Shown in pieces: positions 1-6,144 of a stretch of DNA of 8,847 nucleotides. The DNA comes from Pedosphaera sp. (lineage in GTDB: Bacteria; Verrucomicrobiota; Verrucomicrobiia; Limisphaerales; SXTU01), in contig SIBB01000126.1 in assembly GCA_009695395.1 (NCBI GenBank), positions 1 through 8,847 of the forward strand, in the 5' to 3' direction. The stretch's first letter is position 1. The number at the start of each line of letters is the position of its first letter. The translations under genes were made by a program, and so were the position numbers. Below the pieces are notes generated by a model that worked only from the letters and a program-made list of their open reading frames with translations, was not told where the DNA came from and ran no database searches.

Positions 1-221
1 AGGACGACGCCCTTCGCGAAGAGCGGGTCGGCGGCGGATTTGGAAAGCGACGCCCCACCCATCATGCCGTGGCCCGGCGGCACACTCACATCCGCCGAGA
101 ACGCCCCGATTCGGAACCCGGCGGCGACCTGTGCGGACACAGGGAGTGCGCGCGCCGCCGCAAATGTTCCGGCGGACGCGAGCGTGCGGGCGAGGAAGGT
201 TCTCCGGGAGGCGCGTGGCAT
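1..221 (-). CDS. Tat-exported neutral/alkaline ceramidase-like protein, N-terminal part (runs off the left edge)
   Basis: An open minus-strand frame begins with ATG at 221 and is still open at position 1, giving 73 residues of a truncated protein. Residues 1-30 form a twin-arginine signal: S5-R6-R7-T-F-L, an Ala-rich hydrophobic stretch, then a likely cleavage after ALPVSA near residue 30. The mature part begins FRIGAFSADVSVPPGHGMMGG and continues to DPLFAKGVV at 65-73. The pattern of a 'G-x-x-x-x-D-V-[ST]-P-P-x-G-x-x-M-x-G' start followed by 'DPL-[FY]-A-[KR]' is what I associate with the neutral/alkaline non-lysosomal ceramidase-like proteins common in Planctomycetota and Verrucomicrobiota. 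Those family members are exported hydrolases, but many bacterial ones have no proven substrate, so amide hydrolysis of sphingolipids is only a family-level guess. No clear Shine-Dalgarno precedes the ATG, and an in-frame GTG at 233 is possible. The gene is divergent from the flavoenzyme at 322. The reading frame and Tat signal are clear; the family rests on about 40 residues. Confidence 0.72.
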   Translation of the reverse strand, partial: MPRASRRTFLARTLASAGTFAAARALPVSAQVAAGFRIGAFSADVSVPPGHGMMGGASLSKSAADPLFAKGVV

Positions 222-266
222 CGGTGGATTCACGCCGCATCCGCTGCACAAGGCGAGCGGGAAATT

Positions 267-286
267 CCGCTGCAAGCTTGAAGCGG
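267..286. promoter_or_regulatory. 20-bp near-perfect palindrome in a divergent intergenic gap (candidate operator)
   Basis: The arms CCGCT (267-271) and AGCGG (282-286) flank the self-complementary core CAAGCTTG (273-280). The only non-matching pair is 272/281. The centre lies at 276.5, almost midway between the start codons of the minus-strand gene (221) and the plus-strand gene (322). A second AGCGG occurs at 256-260 and a CCGCTGCA copy at 241-248, so half-site-like sequence is repeated nearby. Length and symmetry fit a dimeric repressor or activator site. No regulator gene is visible in the window to pair with it, and I cannot place -35/-10 boxes with confidence. Confidence 0.45.
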
Positions 287-321
287 CGCTGCGTTCGGCG
301 CGAACGTGGGCCTCACAACGC

Positions 322-1491
322 ATGCCAGCCGCCCAGTCCATCGTCATCGTCGGCGCAGGGGTCTTCGGCCTCACGGCCGCTATTGAGCTGCGCGGGCGTG
401 GCTGGCACGTCTCGGTCATGGACCCCGGCCCCGTGCCCACGCCCACGGCGGCGTCCACGGACATCAGTAAGGTCGTGCGGATGGACTACGGGGCGGATGA
501 GTTGTGGACTGAGTTGGGCCGAAACTCCCTCCAACGTTGGGCCGAGTGGAATCGCGAGTCAGGCGTGCCACTGTTTCACAACGACGGCTTCCTCGTCCTC
601 TCGCGGGAGGCGATGCAGCCAGGCGGCTTCGAATTCGAGAGCTTTCAATTCCTCACCACCCTTCGCGAAAAACTCGAACGCCTCGACTCCGCCGCCGTGG
701 CGCAGCGCTTCCCCGGTTGGTCGGCGGACCAGTATCCCGACGGCTACTTCAACCCGCGCGGCGGCTGGGCCGAGAGCAGCAAGGTCGTCGCGTGGCTGGC
801 GCAGAAGGCGCGGTGCGCGGGCGTGGAAGTCTTCGAGCAATACGCCTTCGCCCGATTGCTGGAGGACGGCTCGCGGGTCGTCGGGGTGCAGGCGAAGGAC
901 GGCCGCGCGTTTCGCGCCGACCTCACGCTGCTCGCGACCGGCGCGTGGACGCCCACGCTCCTGACGGAGTTGAGCGACGTGATGTGGGCCACGGGCCAGC
1001 CGGTGCTGAACTTTCGCGTGGCGAATCCATCGGAGTGGCAGGCCCCGCGCTTCCCCGTGTGGGCGGCGGACATCGGGCGCACGGGTTGGTATGGCTTCCC
1101 TGCGCTGGCGAACGGCACGCTTAAGGTCGCGAACCACGGTCCCGGACGCCGCATCCACCCGGACGCACCGCGCGAGGTTTCGTCCGACGACGAGCCGCGC
1201 TTCCGCGCCTTCCTGCGCGACACCTTTCCCGCGCTAGCGGACGCGCCGCTCATCGGCACGCGGCTCTGCCTCTACTGCGACACCTTCGATGGCAACTTCT
1301 GGCTCGACCACCATCCGCAACGCCCCGGCCTCTGCGTCGCGGCGGGCGACAGCGGGCACGCCTTCAAGTTCGCGCCCGTCCTCGGCGGCCTCATCGCGGA
1401 CGCGGTGGAGGGCAAGGTGGACATCACGATGAAGCGCTTCGCATGGCGCGAGCGGAAAGCCACCGGCAGCGAAGGCGCGCGGGCACGGTAG
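322..1491 (+). CDS. FAD-dependent amine oxidoreductase, monomeric sarcosine oxidase (MSOX) family
   Basis: The product is 389 aa, the usual length for the family. These flavoenzymes oxidise the C-N bond of N-methyl or other secondary amino acids with O2, releasing H2O2. Residues 7-36 form the Rossmann dinucleotide-binding fold with G11-A-G13-V-F-G16 and an acidic strand end at D35. R53 in 'SKVVRMDYG' and K268 in 'TLKVANHG' match the active-site basic residues of MSOX. The C-terminal block has C316 in 'RLCLYCDT', aligning with the cysteine that carries the covalent flavin, and 'AAGDSGHAFKF' (340-350) with K349 at the position of the oxygen-activating lysine. I chose ATG 322 because the protein then begins directly at the nucleotide-binding strand; the frame is open back to 40, but that stretch overlaps the opposing Tat gene. 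No signal peptide is seen, so it is probably cytoplasmic. The true substrate could be sarcosine, pipecolate, saccharopine or a fructosyl amino acid. It probably shares a transcript with the gene at 1555. Confidence 0.85.
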   Translation: MPAAQSIVIVGAGVFGLTAAIELRGRGWHVSVMDPGPVPTPTAASTDISKVVRMDYGADELWTELGRNSLQRWAEWNRESGVPLFHNDGFLVLSREAMQPGGFEFESFQFLTTLREKLERLDSAAVAQRFPGWSADQYPDGYFNPRGGWAESSKVVAWLAQKARCAGVEVFEQYAFARLLEDGSRVVGVQAKDGRAFRADLTLLATGAWTPTLLTELSDVMWATGQPVLNFRVANPSEWQAPRFPVWAADIGRTGWYGFPALANGTLKVANHGPGRRIHPDAPREVSSDDEPRFRAFLRDTFPALADAPLIGTRLCLYCDTFDGNFWLDHHPQRPGLCVAAGDSGHAFKFAPVLGGLIADAVEGKVDITMKRFAWRERKATGSEGARAR

Positions 1492-1554
1492 CCTCGTTCC
1501 GCCGGCACAGCATCCCCTTGAAGCCGCTTTCCCCGCCGGCGTCCAAGCCAGCCG

Positions 1555-2754
1555 ATGAATCCCGTAATCCCTCGGCGCGACCTGCTCACCGCCGGCGCGC
1601 TCGCCGCCGGCCTCGCCCTGCTCAACGACGCCGTCGGTGCCGACAACCCCGCCGCGAACGTCGCGGACCGCGGGAGTAGCATCAAAATCTCCGGCCTCAA
1701 AGCCTTCCGCGTCGGCACCAAGGCTTACATCAAGATTGAGACCAACCACAAAGTCTTCGGCTGGGGCGAAGTCACCGGCCTCGACCCGAACGTCGCGTGC
1801 GTCCTCGCGCGCTCCATCTTCGAGTTGCTCGACGGCGAGAACCCCACGCGCATCGAGCATCTCTGGCAGAAAGTTTATCGCTCGCACCGCAACATCCGCG
1901 GCGGCTCCTTCCTCACGCACGTGCTCTCGGCGATTGACTGTGCGCTGTGGGACATCGCCGGCAAGCTCTGGGGCGTGCCCGTCTATCGCCTGCTCGGCGG
2001 CCCGGTGCGCGACTACGTCCGCCTCTACCCGACGCCCAAGGCCCACAAGACCGGCACCGGCGGCCCACATCCCTTCAGCGGCTCCCCGGCGGAGATCGAG
2101 AACCTCGTCAAGAGCATCCGCGACACCCGCAAGCGCGTCGGGCCGGACGGCGCGGTGATGTTCGACGCCCACTGTGCTGTGCCCCCGCCGATGCTCATCC
2201 AGTTTGCGAACTCGATTGAACCCTACGACGTGCTCTTCATCGAGGAGCCCGCCGTGCCCGGCAACATCGAGGTCTTCAAGCGCCTCAAGCAGGCCATCCG
2301 CGTCCCGCTTGCGACGGGCGAGCGCGACCGCACCATCTGGGGCATGCTTCCCTATTTGCAGGAGCGGTGCATCGACATCCTCCAACCTGACTGCGCGCAC
2401 ACCGGCGGCATCTCGCAGATGCGCAAAATCGCGACGCTGGCCGAGACCTTCTTCGTGCCGCTCGCGCCGCATTGCACCTGTTCGGAGCTGGGCCTGAGCG
2501 CCAGCCTGCACGCGACGCTGGCCACGCCGCTCTTCCTGATTCACGAGGCCTACCTCGACGGCCACCTCATGCCCGCCGGCGTCGCGCGACCCAGCTTTGA
2601 AATCAACAAGGAAGGCAACGCCCTCCCGCCGACGGGCGTGGGCCTGGGCGTGGAGGTGGACGAGACGCAGTTCGCGAGGGTGAACGCGGACCCGAAGCGG
2701 CAGTTCAAGTGGCCGCACCCGACCTATCAGGACGGGTCGGTGCGGGATTATTGA
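1555..2754 (+). CDS. Tat-exported mandelate racemase/enolase superfamily protein, D-galactonate dehydratase-like
   Basis: The product is 399 aa. Residues 1-29 form a Tat signal (P6-R7-R8-D-L-L, then an Ala/Leu-rich segment, cleavage probably near A29). Residues 43-150 form the capping domain with the 'A-x-D-x-A-L-W-D-I-x-G-K' helix at 126-137. The barrel follows: D204-A-H206 (metal ligand plus acid/base histidine, as in DgoD-type enzymes), the EEP motif at 230-232, G255-E256-R257, D279 in 'QPDCAHTGGIS', and H306 in 'LAPHC'. D279/H306 are the expected catalytic dyad. The C-terminal 'GLGVEVDE' is also typical. This layout fits dehydration of an aldonic (sugar) acid to its 2-keto-3-deoxy form with Mg2+; the exact sugar acid cannot be read from sequence. 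Family members are normally cytoplasmic, so the export signal is notable. It starts 63 bp after the flavoenzyme stop, without an obvious Shine-Dalgarno, and is probably co-transcribed with it. Confidence 0.88.
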   Translation: MNPVIPRRDLLTAGALAAGLALLNDAVGADNPAANVADRGSSIKISGLKAFRVGTKAYIKIETNHKVFGWGEVTGLDPNVACVLARSIFELLDGENPTRIEHLWQKVYRSHRNIRGGSFLTHVLSAIDCALWDIAGKLWGVPVYRLLGGPVRDYVRLYPTPKAHKTGTGGPHPFSGSPAEIENLVKSIRDTRKRVGPDGAVMFDAHCAVPPPMLIQFANSIEPYDVLFIEEPAVPGNIEVFKRLKQAIRVPLATGERDRTIWGMLPYLQERCIDILQPDCAHTGGISQMRKIATLAETFFVPLAPHCTCSELGLSASLHATLATPLFLIHEAYLDGHLMPAGVARPSFEINKEGNALPPTGVGLGVEVDETQFARVNADPKRQFKWPHPTYQDGSVRDY

Positions 2755-2770
2755 GCCGGCGGGTGGTTTC

Positions 2771-2803
2771 ATCAGCTCCATGAACCAGCTTCATGGAGAT
2801 GAT
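2771..2803 (+). terminator. Strong stem-loop between the enolase-family gene and glnK (terminator-like, weak U-tract)
   Basis: Arms 2771-2784 and 2790-2803 pair over 14 positions with one mismatch (2775/2799) around a 5-nt loop (CCAGC). It begins 17 nt after the stop codon at 2754, the usual place for a terminator. Only TTT follows the stem, so classic Rho-independent termination is uncertain. An alternative is an RNA-stabilising 3' hairpin or a protein-binding palindrome acting on glnK. Confidence 0.5.
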
Positions 2804-2823
2804 TTGCGGCTTCGATTCGATTC

Positions 2824-2836
2824 ATGACACGGTCAT
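2824..2836. promoter_or_regulatory. Short inverted repeat upstream of glnK (candidate regulatory site)
   Basis: ATGAC (2824-2828) and GTCAT (2832-2836) form a perfect 5-bp dyad with a 3-nt spacer, 43 bp before the glnK start. A GCCTGTT direct repeat follows at 2842-2848 and 2864-2870, 22 bp apart (two helical turns). Operons of this type are usually nitrogen-regulated. I find no correctly spaced sigma-54 promoter, so the site could serve another nitrogen regulator. The arms are short and may be chance. Confidence 0.25.
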
Positions 2837-2878
2837 TCCCAGCCTGTTCCGTGTAGTCACACCGCCTGTTTTATTGTC

Positions 2879-3217
2879 ATGAAGAAGATCGAAGCCATCA
2901 TCAAGCCGTTCAAACTCGAAGAAGTGAAGGATGCCCTGCGGGACCTCGGAGTCACTGGAATGACAGTGATCGAGGTCAAGGGCTTCGGCCGCCAGAAGGG
3001 CCACACGGAGATCTACCGGGGGAGCGAATACACCGTGGATTTTCTGCCCAAGACCAAGATCGAAGTCGTCGTGCCTGACCCACAGGCCAAGGCCGTGGTG
3101 GAAGCCATCGTGAAAGCCGCCCGCACGGGCAAGATCGGCGATGGCAAAGTCTTCATCTCGACGCTGGAAGAGGCTGTCCGGATCCGCACTGACGAGCGCG
3201 GTGATCTGGCTGTTTGA
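2879..3217 (+). CDS. glnK: Nitrogen regulatory P-II protein GlnK/GlnB
   Basis: The product is 112 aa, exactly the family length. P-II proteins are trimers that sense 2-oxoglutarate and ATP/ADP and control nitrogen assimilation targets. The start 'MKKIEAIIKPFK' is canonical. The T-loop carries Y51 in 'GSEYTVDFLPK', the uridylylation site in proteobacterial homologues. Q39, K58, the B-loop T83-G-K-I-G-D-G-K90 and the C-loop R101/R103 all fall at the standard numbers for 2-oxoglutarate and nucleotide binding, so nothing is missing. The name GlnK is chosen because amtB follows 45 bp after the stop on the same strand, the usual glnK-amtB operon; GlnK binds the cytoplasmic face of AmtB and blocks it when ammonium is plentiful. 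No Shine-Dalgarno is visible before the ATG. No adenylyltransferase or uridylyltransferase gene is present here. Confidence 0.97.
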   Translation: MKKIEAIIKPFKLEEVKDALRDLGVTGMTVIEVKGFGRQKGHTEIYRGSEYTVDFLPKTKIEVVVPDPQAKAVVEAIVKAARTGKIGDGKVFISTLEEAVRIRTDERGDLAV

Positions 3218-3262
3218 GTGCCTAGTTCCGCCCAGCCCGTTGCCCCCTCGCCCATTACTCGC

Positions 3263-4705
3263 ATGAAAACTACCCTGACCCTGTCGTTACTTGGTGTTTT
3301 GCTCTGGCTATCCCCGGCCCCTGTGGCCGCGGCGGAGGATTCGAAGAAATTGCCGGAAGCCTCCACCGAACAGCGCTTGGGCGACCTTGAGGCTTACGTG
3401 AACAACGCCGCGCGGGTCACGGACGGCAAGGCGGAGTCGAAGATCGCCGGCGGCGGCCCCGGCCACAACGCATGGATGATGACCAGCGCGGCACTGGTGC
3501 TCTTCATGACCTTGCCGGGTCTGGCGCTCTTCTACGGCGGGCTGGTGCGGAAGAAGAACATCCTCTCGGTGCTCGCGCAGTGTCTCGGCCTCGCGGGTGT
3601 GGTCACCCTGCTGTGGTGGGCGTGCGGCTACAGCCTGACGTTTGGCAAGGGCAACGGCTGGCTGGGCGGTTTACAGCACGCGTTCTTGAAGGATGTCGGC
3701 ACGGCCCCGAACACGGATTACGGCGCGTGGGTGCCGCACAGCCTGTTCATGGTGTATCAACTCATGTTCGCCATCATCACCCCGGCGCTGACCATTGGCG
3801 CGATTGCCGAACGGATGAAGTTCTCGGCCATCATGCTCTTTAGCGTGTTGTGGATGTTCGTTGTGTATTTCCCGGTGGCTCACTGGGTGTGGGGGATTGA
3901 TGGCTGGATGAACGGCTTGTGGAATGATCAAGCAAGCATCAAGGCGATCGATTTCGCCGGCGGCATCGTGGTCCACATGACGTCGGGCTGGAGCGCGCTG
4001 GCGCTGTGCATCGTGCTGGGGAAACGCCTCGGGCACGGCAAGGAGCCGATGCCGCCCCACAGCCTTGCGCTGTGCATGGTGGGCACCGGGATGCTGTGGG
4101 CGGGCTGGTATGGCTTCAACGCGGGCAGCGCCGTGGCAGCGGATGGCGTGGCGGTGAACGCCTTCGTCACCACGACGCTCTCAGCGGCGGCGGGCTGCAT
4201 CACCTGGCCGGCCATCGAATACCTCGTGCGCGGCAAGCCCTCCGTGCTGGGCTTCTGCTCGGGCGCGGTGGCGGGCTTGGCCACCATCACGCCGGCGAGC
4301 GGGTTTGTGACGCCGGGGGTGGCGGTGCTGATCGGCGTCGTGGCCGGGGCCGCCACGTGGTTCGCGTGCAACACCCTCAAGGCGAAGTTCAAATATGATG
4401 ACGCGCTGGACACGTTCGGCGTGCACGCCGTCGGCGGGACGATTGGAACCATCCTCGCCGGCGTGTTTGCGAGTGTGGGCGCCAATCCCAATCTCGGCGC
4501 GGACCGCATCAAGGCCTACGTCGGCAGCACGCTCTGGCTGGAGCAACTCAAGGCCGGGGCCATCGTCCTCATCTGGTCCGTGGTGGGCACCCTCATCCTG
4601 GCCAAGCTCGTCAGCGCGGTGTGCGGCGGCCTGCGCGTCAGCGAGGAAGTCGAGACCATCGGTCTGGACCTCACCGAACACGGCGAAGAAGGCTACCACG
4701 GTTAA
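3263..4705 (+). CDS. amtB: Ammonium transporter AmtB with cleavable signal peptide
   Basis: The product is 480 aa from ATG 3263. A GTG at 3218, directly after the glnK stop, would add 15 residues, but the ATG gives a clean signal peptide (1-24: MKTT, hydrophobic core, PVAAA cleavage site). An extracytoplasmic segment of about 45 residues follows, including a short heptad-like helix 'STEQRLGDLEAYVNN' and ending 'GPGHNAWMMTSAAL', where the first channel helix begins. About eleven hydrophobic helices follow. D230 and H238 in 'DFAGGIVVHM' and H388 in 'FGVHAVGG' match E. coli D160 and the pore twin histidines H168/H318, so the conduction path is intact. The tail at 456-478 ('GLRVSEEVETIGLDLTEHGE...') is the conserved cytoplasmic region that couples subunits and contacts GlnK. 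It acts as a trimer in the inner membrane conducting ammonium/ammonia. Expression is presumably co-regulated with glnK. Confidence 0.97.
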   Translation: MKTTLTLSLLGVLLWLSPAPVAAAEDSKKLPEASTEQRLGDLEAYVNNAARVTDGKAESKIAGGGPGHNAWMMTSAALVLFMTLPGLALFYGGLVRKKNILSVLAQCLGLAGVVTLLWWACGYSLTFGKGNGWLGGLQHAFLKDVGTAPNTDYGAWVPHSLFMVYQLMFAIITPALTIGAIAERMKFSAIMLFSVLWMFVVYFPVAHWVWGIDGWMNGLWNDQASIKAIDFAGGIVVHMTSGWSALALCIVLGKRLGHGKEPMPPHSLALCMVGTGMLWAGWYGFNAGSAVAADGVAVNAFVTTTLSAAAGCITWPAIEYLVRGKPSVLGFCSGAVAGLATITPASGFVTPGVAVLIGVVAGAATWFACNTLKAKFKYDDALDTFGVHAVGGTIGTILAGVFASVGANPNLGADRIKAYVGSTLWLEQLKAGAIVLIWSVVGTLILAKLVSAVCGGLRVSEEVETIGLDLTEHGEEGYHG

Positions 4706-4770
4706 AAGCGGGGGCACTGGCCGGCCGGACTGAATGCGAACCCCTCGGTGGGTGGCCTCGTTTCCGTCGC

Positions 4771-4792
4771 GGGCGGAGGCCACGTTCCGCCC
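4771..4792. terminator. Hairpin in the convergent amtB/xerD gap
   Basis: GGGCGGA (4771-4777) and TCCGCCC (4786-4792) form a perfect 7-bp GC-rich stem with an 8-nt loop. It lies in the 181-bp gap between the convergent amtB (ends 4705) and xerD (ends 4887). There is no T-run on either side, so it is at best a weak or Rho-assisted bidirectional terminator. I see no gene in the rest of the gap. Confidence 0.35.
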
Positions 4793-4886
4793 AGCCCTGA
4801 CCGCTTTCTCCTCCCCCGATGCTCCATCTAGGAAGAGCGGGGAAGGCTTCCACTCAAGGAACGGTCGCCACCGGACAGCCCCGACC

Positions 4887-5810
4887 TCACTTCGCCCGGG
4901 GGTGATGCTGCGCATGCACCTCGCGCAGGCGCTGGCCGGCCACGTGGGTGTAAACCTCCGTGGTGCTGATACTCGAGTGCCCGAGGAGTTCCTGAATCAC
5001 CCGGAGGTCCGCCCCGTGCTCCAGCAGGTGCGTGGCAAAGCTGTGCCGCAACATGTGCGGCGTGACGTGCCGCTCGACGCTCGCCCGCTTCGCGCGCCGG
5101 GTGATGCGCGACCACATGGTCATGTGCGCGAAGGCGGTGCCGCGGCGCGTGAGGAAGACAGCGGCGGGGGACTTGGGGCGGACGAGCTGCGGCCGCGCGA
5201 CGGTGAGGTAGCGGCCCAAGGCCTCCACGGCGAACTGCCCGACGGGCACGACGCGTTCCTTGTTGCCCTTGCCGATGACGGTGACGAAGCCGGCCTCCAA
5301 GTGAAGCTGCTCAAGGCGCAGGTTCCGCAGTTCGGCCAGGCGCAGGCCGCTGGCGTAGGCGAGTTCGAGAATGGCTTGGTCGCAGAGGTCGGCTGGCGCG
5401 GCGGTGGCGAGGGGCTTGAGGATTTGCTCGACCTCGCTCTGCGTGAGCGCCTTGGGAAGGAGCTTCCAACGGCGCGGAAGCGAGAGGTTTTCCGCTGGGT
5501 TGGCGGCGAGCTTTTTCTCCGTCTCGGCCCACTTGTAAAAGGCGCGGAGGGCGGCGATCTGGAGATACAAACTCGAGGTGCTCAACGTCGCCTTGGACTC
5601 ATCCGGTGCGTCGGACCGCTTGCGGTCGCGCTCGTGCTGGAGGAAGTCGGTGAGGTGCGTAAGGTGAACGTCGCCCCAGCTCCTCAGCCCGTGCGTGCCC
5701 GCCCACGCCAGGAACTTGCCCAGCAACGCCTGATACGTCCTCTGCGTGTGCTCCGCCTGCCCGCGCTCGTGCCGCACGGAGAAGAGGAAATCTTCGACGA
5801 GGAGGTGCAT
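4887..5810 (-). CDS. xerD: Site-specific tyrosine recombinase, XerC/XerD type
   Basis: From ATG 5810 the product is 307 aa, close to the roughly 300 aa of XerC/XerD. The frame extends to a TTG at 5852, but 'MHLLVEDFLFSVRHERGQ' is the natural family start. Residues 1-95 form the SAM-like core-binding domain and about 120-300 the catalytic domain. All catalytic residues are present: R157 in 'ASGLRLAEL', K181 in 'VIGKGNKER', H252 and R255 in 'PHMLRHSFATHLL', H278 in 'LLGHSSISTTEVYTH', and the nucleophile Y287. The ending 'LREVHAQHHPRA' is typical of chromosomal XerC/D. Its expected role is resolving chromosome dimers at dif with a partner recombinase near the septum. No dif-like site or integration repeats were noticed nearby, which favours a housekeeping gene over a phage or integron integrase. 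Choosing XerD over XerC is a judgement. A small gene starts upstream and ends 60 bp before it. Confidence 0.92.
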   Translation of the reverse strand: MHLLVEDFLFSVRHERGQAEHTQRTYQALLGKFLAWAGTHGLRSWGDVHLTHLTDFLQHERDRKRSDAPDESKATLSTSSLYLQIAALRAFYKWAETEKKLAANPAENLSLPRRWKLLPKALTQSEVEQILKPLATAAPADLCDQAILELAYASGLRLAELRNLRLEQLHLEAGFVTVIGKGNKERVVPVGQFAVEALGRYLTVARPQLVRPKSPAAVFLTRRGTAFAHMTMWSRITRRAKRASVERHVTPHMLRHSFATHLLEHGADLRVIQELLGHSSISTTEVYTHVAGQRLREVHAQHHPRAK

Positions 5811-5870
5811 GGCCAGCGGGTCAACACGGCATCTCCGAACAGCAATGCCCAAGCGATGAAAAGCCCCGGG

Positions 5871-6062
5871 TCACTGCGGCAACGGCTCGACGTGCGGCTT
5901 CAAATAACCTTCCAGGCTGACGCCCTCTTCAGGGCCGGTTTTCGGCGCCAGACGGTCGAGGCGGACGGTTTCCTTGGTGACAGGCTTAACCGGTCGAGAG
6001 AGAGGGACGACTTCTTTCCCAGCGAGTTGAGTCGGGGGCAGGATACGGACGGTGTCTTTCAT
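5871..6062 (-). CDS. Small hypothetical protein with repeated K-[D/E]-T-V-R motif, upstream of xerD
   Basis: A 63-aa frame runs from ATG 6062 to TGA 5871. I do not recognise a named family. It contains two related units, 'KDTVRILPP' at residues 2-10 and 'KETVRLDRLAP' at about 30-40, in a Pro/Val/Lys-rich, probably disordered chain ending 'LEGYLKPHVEPLPQ'. It has no signal peptide, membrane helix or cysteines. Codon third positions are GC-rich, like nearby genes, which supports coding. A TAG lies 8 codons before the ATG, so the frame cannot extend much further. No strong Shine-Dalgarno is seen. It is co-directional with xerD (60-bp gap) and lies 82 bp after the WD40 gene, so it may share a transcript with xerD. 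It could also be a chance open frame. Confidence 0.5.
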   Translation of the reverse strand: MKDTVRILPPTQLAGKEVVPLSRPVKPVTKETVRLDRLAPKTGPEEGVSLEGYLKPHVEPLPQ

Positions 6063-6144
6063 GGGTTCAACGATGCTCTTCAGTTTCTATCACCGGGCGT
6101 AGGATGCGCTCCGGGTTGGGGTCGTTCAACTTCGTAGTTTGGCC

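Noticed and set aside
40..321. N-terminal extension of the flavoenzyme frame back to position 40
   Set aside because: The extension precedes the nucleotide-binding strand, has unrelated composition, and overlaps the opposing Tat-signal gene, which better explains 1-221.
1234..2781. A 515-codon minus-strand open frame opposite the enolase-family gene
   Set aside because: It is a shadow of a gene with intact catalytic motifs. The translation has low-complexity Arg/Ala/Gly/Val composition and no recognisable domain.
2793..2806. Sigma-54-like TGG...TTTGC upstream of glnK
   Set aside because: The gap between the GG and GC doublets is 9 bp instead of the required 10, the rest of the -24 box does not match, and it overlaps the right arm of the stem-loop.
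4887..5810. Reading the recombinase as an integron or phage integrase
   Set aside because: It has no integron-specific insert, no attachment repeats or cargo genes nearby, and its ending is typical of chromosomal XerC/XerD.
4734..6137. A 467-codon plus-strand open frame opposite xerD
   Set aside because: xerD on the other strand has all six catalytic residues and a normal length; this frame is its complement.
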